A DNA stretch of 64,000 nucleotides from Lingula anatina (GCF_001039355.2 NW_019773714.1:26429-90428), one strand, 5' to 3'; shown: positions 25,201 to 37,000, numbered from the stretch's first letter. Made by a program: numbers and translations. The notes: generated by a model not told the origin, from the sequence alone.

Positions 25201-26989
25201 CCACAAAAAATCTGTTGCGGTAAGAGAAGAGCTTCTAGGTCCCAAACACCCTGATACTGTCTCTTCCTACAAAAATATTGGTCTCATACTACAAGAAATG
25301 GGTGAGTACAGAGAGGCACTTGCCTATCTCAAAAAATTACTGGATGTGAGGGAAGAGCTGTCAGGTCCCAAACATCTTGATACTGCTATTTTATACAACA
25401 ATATTGGTGTTGTACTACAAGCCATAGGTGAGTACAAAGAGTCACTTGCCTATCACAGAAAATGCCTGAGTGTGCGGGAAGAACTTTTAGGTCCCAAACA
25501 CTCTGACACTGCTTCCTCATACAACAATATGGGCAGGGTACTACAGGACACGGGTGAGTATGAAGAGGCTCTTTCCTTTTACAACAAATGCTTAGGTGTG
25601 AGAGAAGAGGTTTTGGGCACCAAACACACTGATACTGCTGCCTCATATAATTATGTAGGTGTTGTACTGCAAGCAATGGGTGATTTCAAACAGGCACTTG
25701 TCTATCACAAAAAATGCCTGGAAGTAAGGGAAGTGGTGCTAGGGCCAAAACATCCTGATATTGCTACGTCATATGATATTATTGCCTGTGTACTTCAAAC
25801 CTTGGGTGAGTGCAAAGAGGCACTTGTCTATCACAAAAAATGCCTGAGTGTACGAGAATTTGTAGGTCCCAAACACCCTGATACTCTTTCCTCATACAAC
25901 AATATTGGCCTTGTACTTAAGGCCATGGGAGAGTATAAAGAGGCTCTTTTCTTTTACAAAAAATGCTTGGGTGTGAGAGAAGAGTCTCTTGGTACTAAAC
26001 ACACTGATACCGCTGCCTCATATAATTATATAGGTGTTGTGCTGCAAGCAATGGGTGATTTCAAACAGTCACTTGTCTATCACAAAAAATGCCTGGATGT
26101 AAGGGAAGACCTTCTAGGTCCTAATAACCTCGATACAGCTACCTCATACAATAATATCGGTTGTGTACTACAAGCCATGGGTGAGTACCATGAGGCACTT
26201 ACATATTGTAGAAAAGGCCTAGATGTAAGAGAAAAGCTTCTAAGTACAAAACACCTAGATACTGCTTCCTCATACAACACTTTTGGCAGTACATTGAAAG
26301 CTATGGGTAAGTACAAAGAGGCACTTGACTATTACAAAAAATGCATGGAGATAAGAGAACAGATTCTAGGTCCCAAACACCCTGATACTGCTACCTCATA
26401 CAATAATATCGGTTGTGTACTACAAGCTATGGGTGAGTACAAAGAAGCACTTTCCTATTGCAAAATTTGTCAGAAGGTTAAGGAAGAAGTGCTAGGTCCC
26501 AAACACCCTAGTACCGTTGCTTCATACAACAATATTGGTAGCATATTAAAAACCATGGGGGAGTTCAAAGAGGCATTCAACTATTTTAAAAAAGCCCTGG
26601 AAGTGGCAGAAGGCCTGTTCAGTCCTATACACCCTGATACTGCTGTCATATACAACAATGTTGGTAGTGTACTGAAAAACATGAGTGAGTACAAAGAGGC
26701 ACTTGCTTATTACAAAAAATGCCTTGAAGTAAATGAAGAATTGCTTGGTCCCACACACCCTCATACTGCCTATACTTACAACAATATTGGTTGTGCTCTG
26801 GAAAAGTTGGGTGAATACAAAGAGGCCCTTGCCTATTATAAAAAATGTCTGGAATTGACGGAAAAGTCGCTAGGTCCCAAACACCCTAATATTGTCACCT
26901 TTTGCAACAATATATGTAGTGTACTGCGAGCCATGGGCGAGTACGAACAAGTGGCAGTATATCAGATGAAATATCTGGAAATGAGTTAG
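19224..26989 (+). CDS. HEPN-NB-ARC-TPR receptor (STAND/NLR-like), long paralogue
   Basis: Two coding exons, 19224-19788 and 20430-26989, join in phase 1 (CAG/GTAGGG donor, TTTCAG acceptor) to give 2374 residues. The start is the first ATG after an acceptor at 19211 and is conserved in the paralogue. Exon 1 (residues 1-188) is a DZIP3-like HEPN domain with the R-x4-H pair expected of a HEPN RNase (R139, H144 in RNEFAHG). Residues 195-520 form an NB-ARC ATPase: Walker A GMGGIGKT (231-238), Walker B FIFDNND (D306, D309), CTSRESF, GHNPLAL (P392) and the winged-helix end LHPLLRDYAE (H502). Residues 628-2374 are 42 TPRs of the kinesin light chain/nephrocystin type. By analogy with NLRs, the TPRs should sense a ligand, NB-ARC should oligomerise on ATP, and HEPN should cut RNA; this is inference. 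No transmembrane segment or signal peptide is seen, so it is probably cytosolic. A closely related paralogue lies 7 kb downstream. Confidence 0.9.
21746..26989 (+). repeat. Array of 42 TPR-coding units of 126 bp
   Basis: I count 41 full 42-residue units plus a 26-residue final one. The consensus is NIGxVLQAMGEYKEALAYHK followed by KCLxVREELLGPKHPDTASSY. Only unit 33 deviates in length (41 residues, VREFVGPK). Units 23-28 (about 24510-25260) are nearly identical in DNA and protein, the youngest part of the array. Units 31-32 and 34-35 repeat as a higher-order block (GTKHTDTAASYNY then GDFKQ). A degenerate half repeat (EAFINLQLIAEVF...) precedes unit 1. The last seven units align one to one with the last seven of the shorter paralogue. 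Confidence 0.9.
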
Positions 26990-27130
26990 GGAAGAGCTCC
27001 TAGGTCTTAAGGATTCCAATACTGCAACCTATTATAGAATGTTAGCTGATCAATGCACGCTCTTGCTCAAAATGATGGAAAATTCCAAAAGATGTATTAC
27101 AAATACGATTTCAATGTGTTCGAACTAAGA
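26990..27130 (+). pseudogene. Out-of-frame former TPR after the stop codon
   Basis: Just past the stop, the +1 frame reads VREELLGLKDSNTATYY, i.e. the normal continuation of the TPR consensus, and stays open to a stop near 27128. Four extra bases after CTGGAA account for the frameshift. The same insertion is present in the paralogue at about 39950. Confidence 0.7.
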
Positions 27131-27619
27131 TACAATGGAACTTATATCCAGTCCTTCAGTGTTTTTACAGTGTTCTGAGGGCTTCTTATTTCTTTTGGTA
27201 TGCTCTAAAAAGTGGAATTTTTGATATTTTATAGTGAAAATCAAACGTTATGTTGAAGAGAGCAGAGATAAGAGGAGAATAGCAGAGTCACGCAAAGACA
27301 ATATTCTACCATAAAAACTTTAATCACTGAGTGTCGGGTAATTGTCATAAATCTGGTTGATGTAATCTGTTCTTTGGAGTACTGACTTCTCTAGTATCTG
27401 GGTCTTGTTGGCTCAGATTTACCCAACCCTTTACAAGAATCCCTGCCTCACCTCATACCTTGTAATTGTCTAGACCTCTTTGCCCCTTACAGTTTGGTCT
27501 AGAGCACCTAAACAGTGAACTGTAGAAAATAGCACCGTTTCTATCAAAATAACTTCCATATGTACGTCAGCAGCTAGCTTTCTCTCAGGAACTCTAGACT
27601 GGTTCAAGCTTCATTATGA

Positions 27620-27860
27620 ACGGCGGCTAAAGGCGGGCAGAACCATCGACGTGTGCAATAGATCCCACCTCATGGTCTTCAGCTGCTCTCTTCCAAACTT
27701 AACATGAAGCATGGAGTCTGGTTTCAACACACGGAAAAGAAATCTTGCCTCACCAGAGAACCAGACATGCCTCCAATGACACATTTCACGTCAATGGAGT
27801 TGTTGGTTCTTAGTTAGCGGCGTCTCTTTCTGTGTTGGGTCAAAACAGTTTTCCAATATC
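27620..27860 (-). pseudogene. Tc1/mariner-like transposase relic
   Basis: On the minus strand one frame reads HWRHVWFSGEARFLFRV and then GREQL, resembling the 'V-x-F-S-D-E-(S/A)-R-F' block around the second catalytic aspartate of Tc1-family DDE transposases, here with G in place of D. The frame is otherwise broken. It lies in the 3' flank of the first TPR gene. Confidence 0.5.
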
Positions 27861-27891
27861 CTTGGCCGATTCCAGCTTTGACTGGTCCTTT

Positions 27892-27930
<39 letters not shown>
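27892..27930. repeat. Poly-T tract
   Basis: An uninterrupted run of T longer than 30 bases. On the minus strand it would be a poly-A tail, but no retroelement end is recognisable beside it. Confidence 0.9.
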
Positions 27931-27932
<2 letters not shown>

Positions 27933-28639
27933 CACTGTTCCTTAGAGAAGGCGCGATAACCATGTTCTCTTTTGACAACACATCTTGTGTACTATGCAGT
28001 CCATCCTGTTGTAGTTTTATGAGGACGCCCTGTGCTGCTGCCTGCTTTCACATGGTAGCAAGTGCGAAACCTTAGGTGATCTTCCAAATGGTTACTTCAG
28101 CCATTCCAAGGTGAACAGAAAGGTGTTCTTTTGTTTGCATCAAGCACCTGCATCTCTACCACATACCAAGCTCTTCTTTGGTATATATGGGAAGAGCCAT
28201 AGATACTCTTCAGACCTGCTGAGAAAAATATGACCTGAAAATACACGCCTAGGGGCATAAGTGTAAATGTGACCTTACGTTCCTTTTAGACTTGTAACAC
28301 AGGGCATAAAACCATCCCCATTTGAGCATTACCAAATAAAATGATTCCGCAATCATGTATATTCTTACTTATCTTCTACACCTCGGCAGTCTTCATCTAA
28401 TTCATCTTCATCTAGTCCAAAGATATATATATCTATCAAGTTAATTAGTCCTATATCATCCTAGAACATCTTGTGCGTCCTTATTTGTCCCAGATTGGGC
28501 AATCCTTACTACCCCAAGGGCATCTAAAGTCCTCTAGCAAAAAAGTGTTACCTCTTATGCAAAACGTCAAGCGATGAAGAAAATCTTCCACTGATCCAAT
28601 GTTTTATTCAACTTCTAAAAGGCTTTTTTTCATTAAAAT

Positions 28640-28900
28640 TGCTCTGCGTTAAGGTTCCCGTTGACCACTGTCAGCTGGCCAAAACCACAGTAGCTGATAC
28701 AACCCATACCATGACTTACGCACCGTGCAGTTTTTCGATCAGAGAAGAAAATTCGGAAGATATTTCTTACCAGTTGTTCTCCAAACCCTTACGCACCCAT
28801 CACCTTTCACAACGCTCAACCTGTTTTCATCTGAGAACAGTATCACTTCCCAGTTGTTGGCTGTTGTACATGCCAGAGTTCTGGCATAACATCTAATTTG
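28640..28900 (-). pseudogene. Tc1/mariner-like transposase relic, second fragment
   Basis: The minus strand reads WEVILFSDENRLSVV followed by GCVRVWRTTGKKY, the FSDE and VWRR blocks of Tc1-family DDE transposases. Stops and indels surround it. A related relic sits at 42860-43260, in the 3' flank of the second TPR gene, with shared strings such as GTTGTTCTCCAAACCCTT. The two flanks may have been duplicated with their genes. Confidence 0.65.
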
Positions 28901-29138
28901 ATGTAGATGTTACTGGCAGTGATTATGGGTTTCATAACAGCAAGGCTGCTAAAATAATGGTTATTGTGTAGGTCATTCTGATGATAAACTTATGGTTTTC
29001 TCTTTTCTTGTCATATGTTGCATTCAAGATCCTAAATGTCAGGAAACGGTTTCTGGGAGGAAGGCATGTTAAGGCAAATAACTTCGACAAAACAGTTCAA
29101 GTTGCCAAAACTTTCACAAAAGCAACATGGCTATTCTT

Positions 29139-29390
29139 CGACTGGGTGCCCATAACTAGATTCATTTAACAGGATCAGTCCATCTCCAAGAGGTTTCTTG
29201 CTAAATTGCTTTCAGCTTAAGTGGCTTAAATGTCTGTCATGCCTACTAAAGCTGCTAAACGAGAGTTAAATACCCCCTAACAGCTTCAATAGGCCTGCCA
29301 GACATCTAAGCTGATGGAGTTGATTGCAATTTAGCGATAATCCCCTTGGAGACAGATTGATTCACAGTTAGATTTCGGGAATAGTCCCTT
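29139..29390 (+). mobile_element. Fold-back MITE, family 2
   Basis: It begins GACTGGGTGCCCATAACTAG and ends GGGAATAGTCCC. The interior holds two arms of about 45 bp (GCTAAATTGCTTTCAGC... and its imperfect inverse ...GATTGCAATTTAGC) that would form a hairpin. Its sequence and ends match 32920-33160. Confidence 0.75.
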
Positions 29391-29740
29391 CAACTCTCCA
29401 AGAATAATTGATTGATGTTTTTTTCTCAGAATTTAAAAGTTTAATATTGATATAACAATAATATGATCATAGAACATTTAATGAAAAATTTAACTTTTAA
29501 TGTTTTACTTTGGATTGTGTTTGTATCTACTGTATATTCATACATTTTCACAATCATTTAATTAGAATTGTAAATTAATTGAAAGATTAATTAGTTGTTT
29601 TTTTTTATTCTGTAATATCTGCAACTACTTATCTGAGATAATACAACGTTGTATGACAGTTAAAACAAAACTGCAAAATATGATTTGATTACACAGGGAC
29701 CTCTGATTATATATTGAATATGTAGACAATGAAGTGAAAT

Positions 29741-29769
29741 TTTTATTATTATTATTATTATTATTATTC
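29741..29769. repeat. (ATT)n microsatellite
   Basis: A run of ATT units; a second run of the same unit lies at 29834-29866. Confidence 0.9.
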
Positions 29770-29831
29770 AGTGCTATATTAAAGTTGCTGAAAAAGGATA
29801 AAAGTTACACCTGGCTCAAAATGTGATACTA

Positions 29832-29833
<2 letters not shown>

Positions 29834-29866
<33 letters not shown>
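29834..29866. repeat. (ATT)n microsatellite
   Basis: Eleven or so ATT units followed by diverged ATAATG/ATAATA sequence. Confidence 0.9.
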
Positions 29867-29869
<3 letters not shown>

Positions 29870-30109
29870 ATAATGATAATAACAATTATTATAACAACAA
29901 CTGTTTTCAAAAGGTTGCTTTTACATGAATACACGCATAGCCACAGCTCTTTGGTCATATGATTTGTGTATATAGAATAATTTTTAATGTTTATGTAAGT
30001 CAAAAATTGTGGCTGAACTAAAAATGTACAGATAAGGTTAGAAGAAATCTTATTGTCCAATAATATTCAAGAGGTGGCTTAAAAATTATCAGAGCTCATG
30101 TCCTACAAA

Positions 30110-30822
30110 CAGAATTAGCATCAAATGGGTCGTTAAGTTCTCCTGGGGATGGTCACTGGAGAGTGATCCCGCACTTCTTGTATGGGCAGTTAGAAAAAGG
30201 TTGATTAACCCAGATAATATCGTAAATCTTGGTCTTTGTGGTGAGTTTTATCAACAAATTCTGAAGTTATGGATAAGGCACAGCGATTGTTAAGGTGGAT
30301 CTATTTTGTGGAACAACACCTAAATCATGCAGGATATTTTACTATATTTTATGTTTTACTCGTTCGATAAAAAATGAAATAATTTATATTAGAGATTTAG
30401 TTAAAGACAATAAACGTTGTTCTTATGAAGAAATTTTACAGTTGCCTGGGCAGAATGGAATTACCTTCATGGAACATCAAGTTATAAGAAACTGTATTAC
30501 TCATCAGTTTATTGAGAATTATGGTAAATCAGGAGAGAATAAGTTAACCTTTAAAGGAATACAACTTAAAGATATTACTTCCAGAGAAGTAAAATTAAAA
30601 CTTGTTTTGAATAAATCAGAAAATATTATAATCCTTAATGAAAGAGTACCAAGTGTAGTGTGGAATGACATATATTTGGCATGTACTCAATCGGTAATAA
30701 GAGCAGTTCAGTGGAAAAAATTTTTGCATGGAATTTATCCAACAGGAAGATACTTAAAGAAATATAAGATTCTAGAACTTGATGTATGCCAATACTGTTC
30801 TTCTGTACAGAATAGTATATAG
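30110..30822 (+). pseudogene. LINE (non-LTR retrotransposon) C-terminal fragment
   Basis: An open frame at 30295-30822 encodes VVWNDIYLACTQSVIRAVQW, then KFLHGIYPTGRYLKKY and CQYCS. This pattern (WNDIY...A..S..R..QWK.LH..YPTG..L.K....ELD.C.YC) matches the region after the reverse transcriptase in animal LINEs, usually followed by a C-C-H-C-like segment. A related frame continues upstream to about 30110 (WSLESDPALLVWAVRKRL). The reverse transcriptase itself is absent, and the element is 5'-truncated and dead. It lies between the two TPR genes. Confidence 0.65.
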
Positions 30823-30829
30823 AGAAGAA

Positions 30830-31980
30830 ACTATAGGGAACATATATTTATCAACAGATATGTATAAAAAGATGTATAAAAGATAAGAATATCATTCACC
30901 TATGTAAATTTAGAGAAGAAAAAACTGATATCGTGGTATTTTTGAGCAACGCTATTTTTTATTTTAACTTGTATATATATATATATATTGAATTGGTGAA
31001 TAAATTTTTAATTAAAAAAATTACAATATGTGTTATCCTAGCATAAGTAAAAAAAAAAACACAATTTCCCGTTAATAACAATTATTTCTTTTAAACTTAT
31101 GGGGTTCATAAATGTAAGAAAGAGAGGAAAATGGTGATAAGTTGGAGAGGGATGTGGCAATGAGAGACTCAATTAATGGCTAAATATCCAGGCACATTGA
31201 AAAACAACACACATCCACGTTTTGAGGCTAAAACGCTGTTCGTTGAAATGAATAAAGTATCAAAACCACAGCCGCTGCTACTGTCACTGCTCCACCTTGG
31301 TCAGAAACCCGTAGATCACAACAGACCCTTCCTCCTGCGTCGACCACTGGAGCAGTTTACTTTCCTAATTTGGGATCATTTTGTTCTTTTGTGGACATTT
31401 TCAGTCCAACTAGCAGTAGTCACCCTATTGAGAAATCCCATGTGGTAATAATTATCTCTATCCGCGCGCAGAAGGCTTTTTATACTTGCTCTACAGGAGT
31501 TTGCTTCGCGACGATGTGCTAACTGCGCGTTATTCAACCTGTCTAGGGCTCTGCTGACTGCAGAAACCAGTCACGTGGTTGGAAGGGGTTTCCTGAAATA
31601 AGCCGTATCCCACAATTCCGTACTGCAGCTTAAAAAATGGCGGATATCACGTCAGATGTTTGCTCCGTAAAAAAACGAGAAAATAGAGAGATAAGACGTT
31701 CTAACAATTAATTATTGGAGGTACTGTCTTTCTTATGCAATCATATAGACTCTGTTTAGTCTTTAATATGCCTTACTTATTACTATTTGAAAAAAAACGT
31801 CTCCCGCAGTTACGATATGCTGTAGATTGGTGTTCGCTGGTAGTAGTAATTGAACTACGAATGGCAGCCTTCTAAGTACGTTCGCGGTACAACATTAGTT
31901 TGATTTCATAATATCATTATCTGTGACATTAGTACACTGCGCCCGTATCGTAGGTTAAGGCAACGTGATTTGGGTAAAAT
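30830..31980. other. No recognisable gene
   Basis: AT-rich DNA with a short TA run (30973-30990). The frame at 31176-31448 (90 residues) has no motif I recognise. An ATGGCGGAT start-like context at about 31637 opens only a short frame. Confidence 0.4.
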
Positions 31981-31981
31981 C

Positions 31982-32278
31982 TTATCTTCTTAAATAAATA
32001 TAACTTTGATTTATACTCAAGAGTTCAATTGTAGTGGGACCGAAGAGTGGGTCGTACACAAGTTCTTTGAAAGTGGTCAAGTTAGAGAGGACATTCGGCA
32101 TGGACTCTTCTAGAAATGGAAGCAGCTGGAATCGTAGGCTTTTCCCACCTCCTGTAGGAATGCCAGCATACACGTCCTTCCCACTGAGTGCAGCACTCAC
32201 TGCTACAAATTGATGGTCTGTCACCCCTACAAAAGCCCAAATTTTTCTTGCTATCCGATCTGCTTCTTCTCGCTCCAT
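31982..32278 (-). pseudogene. RecQ-like helicase N-terminal fragment
   Basis: The 98-residue minus-strand frame reads ALSGKDVYAGIPTGGGKSL followed by RFQLLPFLEESMP, matching the motif 0/motif I region of RecQ-family DNA helicases (GKDV...PTGGGKSL.(Y/F)QLP). The frame stops soon after Walker A, with no DEAH box or later motifs downstream on this strand. It could be the first exon of a gene whose other exons are lost, or a copied fragment. RecQ-like fragments of this sort are common in cnidarian genomes, to my recollection. Confidence 0.6.
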
Positions 32279-32289
32279 ACCATAACAAT

Positions 32290-32910
32290 GCTCTCGGGCT
32301 GCTAGTATTTATACCCCTACAACTACTTCAGGGTATCCCTCAGTTAGCCTCACTCCGAAGTAACATGCTACTCATAGGGGGCTATTTTATCTGTCACAGA
32401 AGAGCAGGTGATTAAGGCCAGAGCAATTAACTGTCTAGGTTGTTGTCAAGCAGACTTAGACTGGACCTGCTAAGTGGCAGTGCCTGGGCGGTTATGCAAA
32501 CAATTACCAGCCATGTAATCAGCCTTGAGATTTCTCAACAGGGTGACTACAGACCAAAATGACCTCTGTAGAGACATATCTGGGTTGGGCAAGGGTAAGA
32601 ATCAGTAAAATATTTACGGTTGCAAGCAGAAAAAGAAAATTCATTTCAAGTAATGCATACTAAAAAGGAAAATATGAAATAGAAATGGACTCTTAATACA
32701 GTTATTATTTTTTCTATTCTTATTTTATTATTTATTTTTCTATTCTAATAATAGCAAATTACAATGTATCTTTATAATTTGAGGATGGGCACTTTGCCAA
32801 TGGTTACAAACACTGATTCTTTAGTAATTAATGGGCACAGAATCAATCCCCTACAATCAATTCACTACATGGAGTTAGACATTAATGACAGAGACACTAT
32901 GGCCGAGCAT
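32290..32910. other. No recognisable gene
   Basis: No open frame with a known motif. Low-complexity T/A stretch around 32700-32750. Confidence 0.4.
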
Positions 32911-32919
32911 ATATGTTTA

Positions 32920-33160
32920 AGATTGGGTTTTCATCCCTAGATCAATCTAACAGGATCAGTCCATCTCTAAGAGGTATCTTGCTAAATTGCTTTCAGCTTT
33001 AGTGGCTTAGATGTCTGGGACGCCCACTAAAGCTGATAAACGATAATTAATTACCCTATCAACCCCAGTAGGTGTGAAAGACATTGTAGCCACTTCAGTT
33101 CATTGCAATACATTGATAATCCCCTTGGATATAGTACGATAGTCTCTGGGAATGGTCCCT
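32920..33160 (+). mobile_element. Fold-back MITE, family 2, best-preserved copy
   Basis: Left end AGATTGGGTTTTCATCCCTA, right end CTCTGGGAATGGTCCC, with internal hairpin arms built on GTGGCTTAGATGTCTGGGAC. It matches 29139-29390 throughout and the reverse of 13605-13846. Confidence 0.75.
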
Positions 33161-33769
33161 TATACATAAACGTCAATATAATAAAATGAGCTTTGTTCGC
33201 TATTTTCATTTATGAGAGTCAAGTAAAATTTGAAAAGTGCTAGGATAATCCCGCAAACATCTGCATTAACAAAGCTTATTGACCAATCAGTTTCCTGACC
33301 TACCGGTACCAGGGTATAAATATTACAGTCACATTCGTGTTAAAAACAACAGCAACAACAGCCAAATGACAGCATATAGTTTCTAATACTATAAAAAAGA
33401 GAACTGCCAAAAGACATTGCTCGATATTTGTAAACATGATATTTGTATAGATTTTTTATGCTAGCTTTCTATGATGTATATACATGAGGCAGAAAAGTAG
33501 GTCACATAAGTAGGGGAACTTTCTGACCAAAAAATTAAAGAAAGGAGCAGTCTAAAGCTCATTTATGGCTGATCGAGTGATTTATTCAGTTTGACCCTTG
33601 GCATGTCGACTTAATTTGAGTGGTATAAGAAACTACATGTACATGTATTAGAAGTGGTTTATATGTGTTACTGGGAATTCACGCTCCACCGATGCTCAGT
33701 TCCCGTGTACCTTTAACCTTTATCTGCAGAATTGAACTATTAGTGATAACACCGAAACGTACATGCGGT

Positions 33770-33849
33770 TGATTGACTTGTTAGATAACCTTTACCTACA
33801 AAACTGGGTCATTACTATCTGATGACAACAAGTTACTCACATCTCTTAG
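33770..33849 (+). other. Possible 5' leader exon of the second HEPN-NB-ARC-TPR gene
   Basis: This stretch is similar to 15930-16013 upstream of the first paralogue (shared TGATTGACTTGTTAGATAACC-like sequence and ACTATCTGAT.ACAACAAGTT) and ends CTCTTAG before GCAAGT, a GC-type donor at best. The evidence is conservation only. Confidence 0.3.
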
Positions 33850-33882
33850 GCAAGTGTCTTTTATTAATGTATAACATGACTT

Positions 33883-34002
33883 AGACTGGGTTTCCATGCC
33901 TAGATCGATCCCTCTGGATCGATCTTACTCCCTGGGGAGTCCCACTAGCTGTCGACTAACCGGCTTTGGTGTCTGTCGCACTAAATCAGCTAGGGGGTAA
34001 AG
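33883..34002 (+). mobile_element. Fold-back MITE, family 2, partial copy
   Basis: It begins AGACTGGGTTTCCATGCCTA and shares the left end of the family, then departs. It ends within 20 bp of the splice acceptor of the HEPN exon of the second gene. Confidence 0.6.
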
Positions 34003-34033
34003 ATGATCTTTTATTTTCCAGATCTAAGACAAA

Positions 34034-37000
34034 ATGGCAGTTACTGCAACACCACAAAATGAGAGAGAAAATGCAATTCGAATGGGGCTACTGATACATC
34101 GTTCTAACGATGTGCTTCAAGATGTTCTCAGTACACAGTTACAAACAGCTTATATAGGTGTATTCGATCCTACAAAAGGCAACAAGTTGTTTGGTATTCT
34201 TGGCGACCAAAAAGCAAAGCATATTTTGCTCCGTTTGAAAAAACGAAATATTTTGAATTCCAGTCAAATGAAGCTTCTGTACCCCTCTGGGAATCCCTCC
34301 ACAACTGTGACATTGAAGGACTTAGATTTAACTCTTACAGTTGTCTTCTTGAGAAACATCACAACACTGAACCCAAAAGCCAGCTGGGAGAATCCTCCAG
34401 CAACAGACACCTCCGTGGAAGCCCAGATTGGCAGAGTGAAGAAATATCGCAACGAATTCGCACATGGGGGCCCCGGTCTCACAGATGCAGAATTCAAGGA
34501 CAAGTTCACCGAATTGAAATCTCTTTTGTTGTCTCTGTCTCCACTCTACTCCAGTGAAGACTACGACAAGTTGCTGACTGATCCACTACATGCAGCAGGT
34601 AGATTTAACTAACAAACCCATATAATAGACTATGAATGAGCGTTTTCTTAAAGATTAAAAGGGTATTGTAAGCCTTTATTGTCATACAGATACAGAAAAT
34701 AAGTTTTCCCTGTACCTAATTATTCAAGAATATATCTATATTGGTGTTGACTTAAAACAATAAAAAGCTTCAACATTATTATAATGCCTTTGTATTTTGA
34801 GATAAGATAGCAATCCGTATAGGTTGTAATCTCATCTCGAACAAGATTCTGTCAAGAAAATTGGCATATTTCACCAAGAGTGAAGGAGCTACCATCCTGT
34901 ATCGTAATTTTTAATTTGTTTATTTATTCATTTATTATTATTTTTTGTTGTTTTGTTATGGAATAATGAGCCCCTTATTACAGATTTTTATTTAGCAAAG
35001 GTTTTATTTTGCGTTATCAATGATTAAATCTGAACTAAACATTTTTACAAAATAAGTACTAAATGGTGTCATTGAATTGGTGTTAAATGGTGTTCCTGGA
35101 TGCTCAGGTAAAGGAGAAATTTGAAAAAAAGGTTTTTCAATTTTTACCTTAAAATAGCAATTATGACGTCACATGTAAGTTAACATGTGTAAGTGTTGCA
35201 CTGGCCATAGAAAATTTATTGTCCAAAAGAATCTATGAAAGGTTGTAAATAAGACTTTTGGCAAAAGCTAACAAAAGTCCTTACATAATGATGGTGATGA
35301 TCACATCTTCCCTCGTCTGGACTGAATTTTCTAAGGAATTTTTTGAGCATTGTGAATTAAAACAAATATTGACATGTGGTGTCATGAATGAGTTTGGCAG
35401 ATGGCTGGTCTCTCTGAATGTCTTTCTATTCATTTTGCCACCAATTTAACACAAGAGACAATGTCATATCTAGTCCATGTAATATTTATGTCCTAGTTTT
35501 GCTACTTTGTCGAAATAGACGTTGCTAATGAGGTAAAGGATGACAATTATGTGCTTGAGTGTGTGTGTGCATGTGTGTGAAATCACCCTTTAAATATCAA
35601 GTTGACGTTATAGACGAGTCACATGTTTTATATTTCTTTGCATCACAATACGATCACACACCTATTTTTCTCATTTCAGAACCACCTTGTGAGCTCCTTT
35701 CCACTTCCCTTCCAAATAGAAATCTGACGTTGAAGGGACGCAAAGATTTGGTGCAAAAAATACTGGGGCAGGTTTCAGATGGCACCCAACTCATTTTGCT
35801 GACAGGGATGGGTGGTATAGGTAAAACAAGCACGGCTATCGAGGTTGGACATCACAGAAAAGATGTTTTATATATTGACATGGAAAAAGTTTTAAATCTT
35901 GAATCTGTCAAACTGTCACTGGTATATTACTACCAGCCAGCTATTTTTTTGAATGACGTTTACAAAGATTATGAAAACAAACTCATACACACTATGTCTA
36001 GTTTGAATACAGAAACTCTTCTTATCTTTGACAATAATGACAGTATTTTGCACTCACAAAAACACAAGTTTCTGCAATTACTGCAAGATTTAATGGATTC
36101 ATCTAAGTTTATCACACTGTTATGCGCCAGTCGTGAATCCTTTAGTCTTCTGTCACATACGACAGTTACTGTAGACATTCCTCCTCTTGATAAAATATCT
36201 TCACTAAAAGTTCTTTGGGGAGAAATCAGTCCCACAGATAGTGAATTAGAAGCTTTAGGTGAAATAGCAGACAGATGCGGCCATAACCCTCTTGCACTGC
36301 AACTGCTTGCTGGCCAAATTAAACTCAAAACAATAAACACCGTTTTAGAGGAAATAAAACAGAAAAATGTCCTCACCATTCTACAGTTATCTAGCACTCC
36401 AACGCCTTTAGATAAGTCTTATGAAACACTGAATCCCTTAGAGCAGAGGGTATTTAGGGGACTGTATATATTTCCCATCGCATTTACTTCAATTGAGGTT
36501 TCTGAAATTTTAGAAATAGATGAGAATGAATGTGAATCTGTCCTTGGGAGTATAACCATTAAATCCCTCTTGAACTCCGATGAAAATACCTATGATCTAC
36601 ATCCTTTGCTAAGAGACTATGCAGAATCTCATGCAAATACAAGCAATGAAATCTCTCATACACAAGAGAGATACTGTGATTATTACATAGGTCGTCTCAA
36701 ACACCTATACAATGTGCATCAAAGCAGTGCTGCTGAATTGGAATGTTTGGCAAACATGTCACCCCATCTAGATAAGACAGCCAGTTTGCTCAAATCAAGG
36801 TTGTACTCATCTGAGATACAACAGAGAAAAGAGGCATTCATAAATTTGCAACTCATCGCAGAGGTGTTCCATAATCTTTCACTTAATCAAAAAGCTCTAT
36901 CAATTTATCAGACAGTAGTAGATGGAATGGAAAGCCATTCGGAGTACGCTCAGATTGATGTAGAAAAAGTGAACAGCAAAATAGGTGCTGTGCTGCAAAA

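Noticed and set aside
21651-26764. Long minus-strand frames within the TPR arrays
   Set aside because: They recur with the 126-bp period and are antisense shadows of the TPR code.
21746-26989. Regular 126-bp repeats resembling a CRISPR or satellite array
   Set aside because: They are in one long reading frame, encode the 42-residue TPR consensus and vary mainly at third codon positions. They are coding repeats.
30295-30822. Independent 175-residue gene
   Set aside because: The sequence pattern is that of the region after reverse transcriptase in LINEs, and the frame is truncated at both ends.
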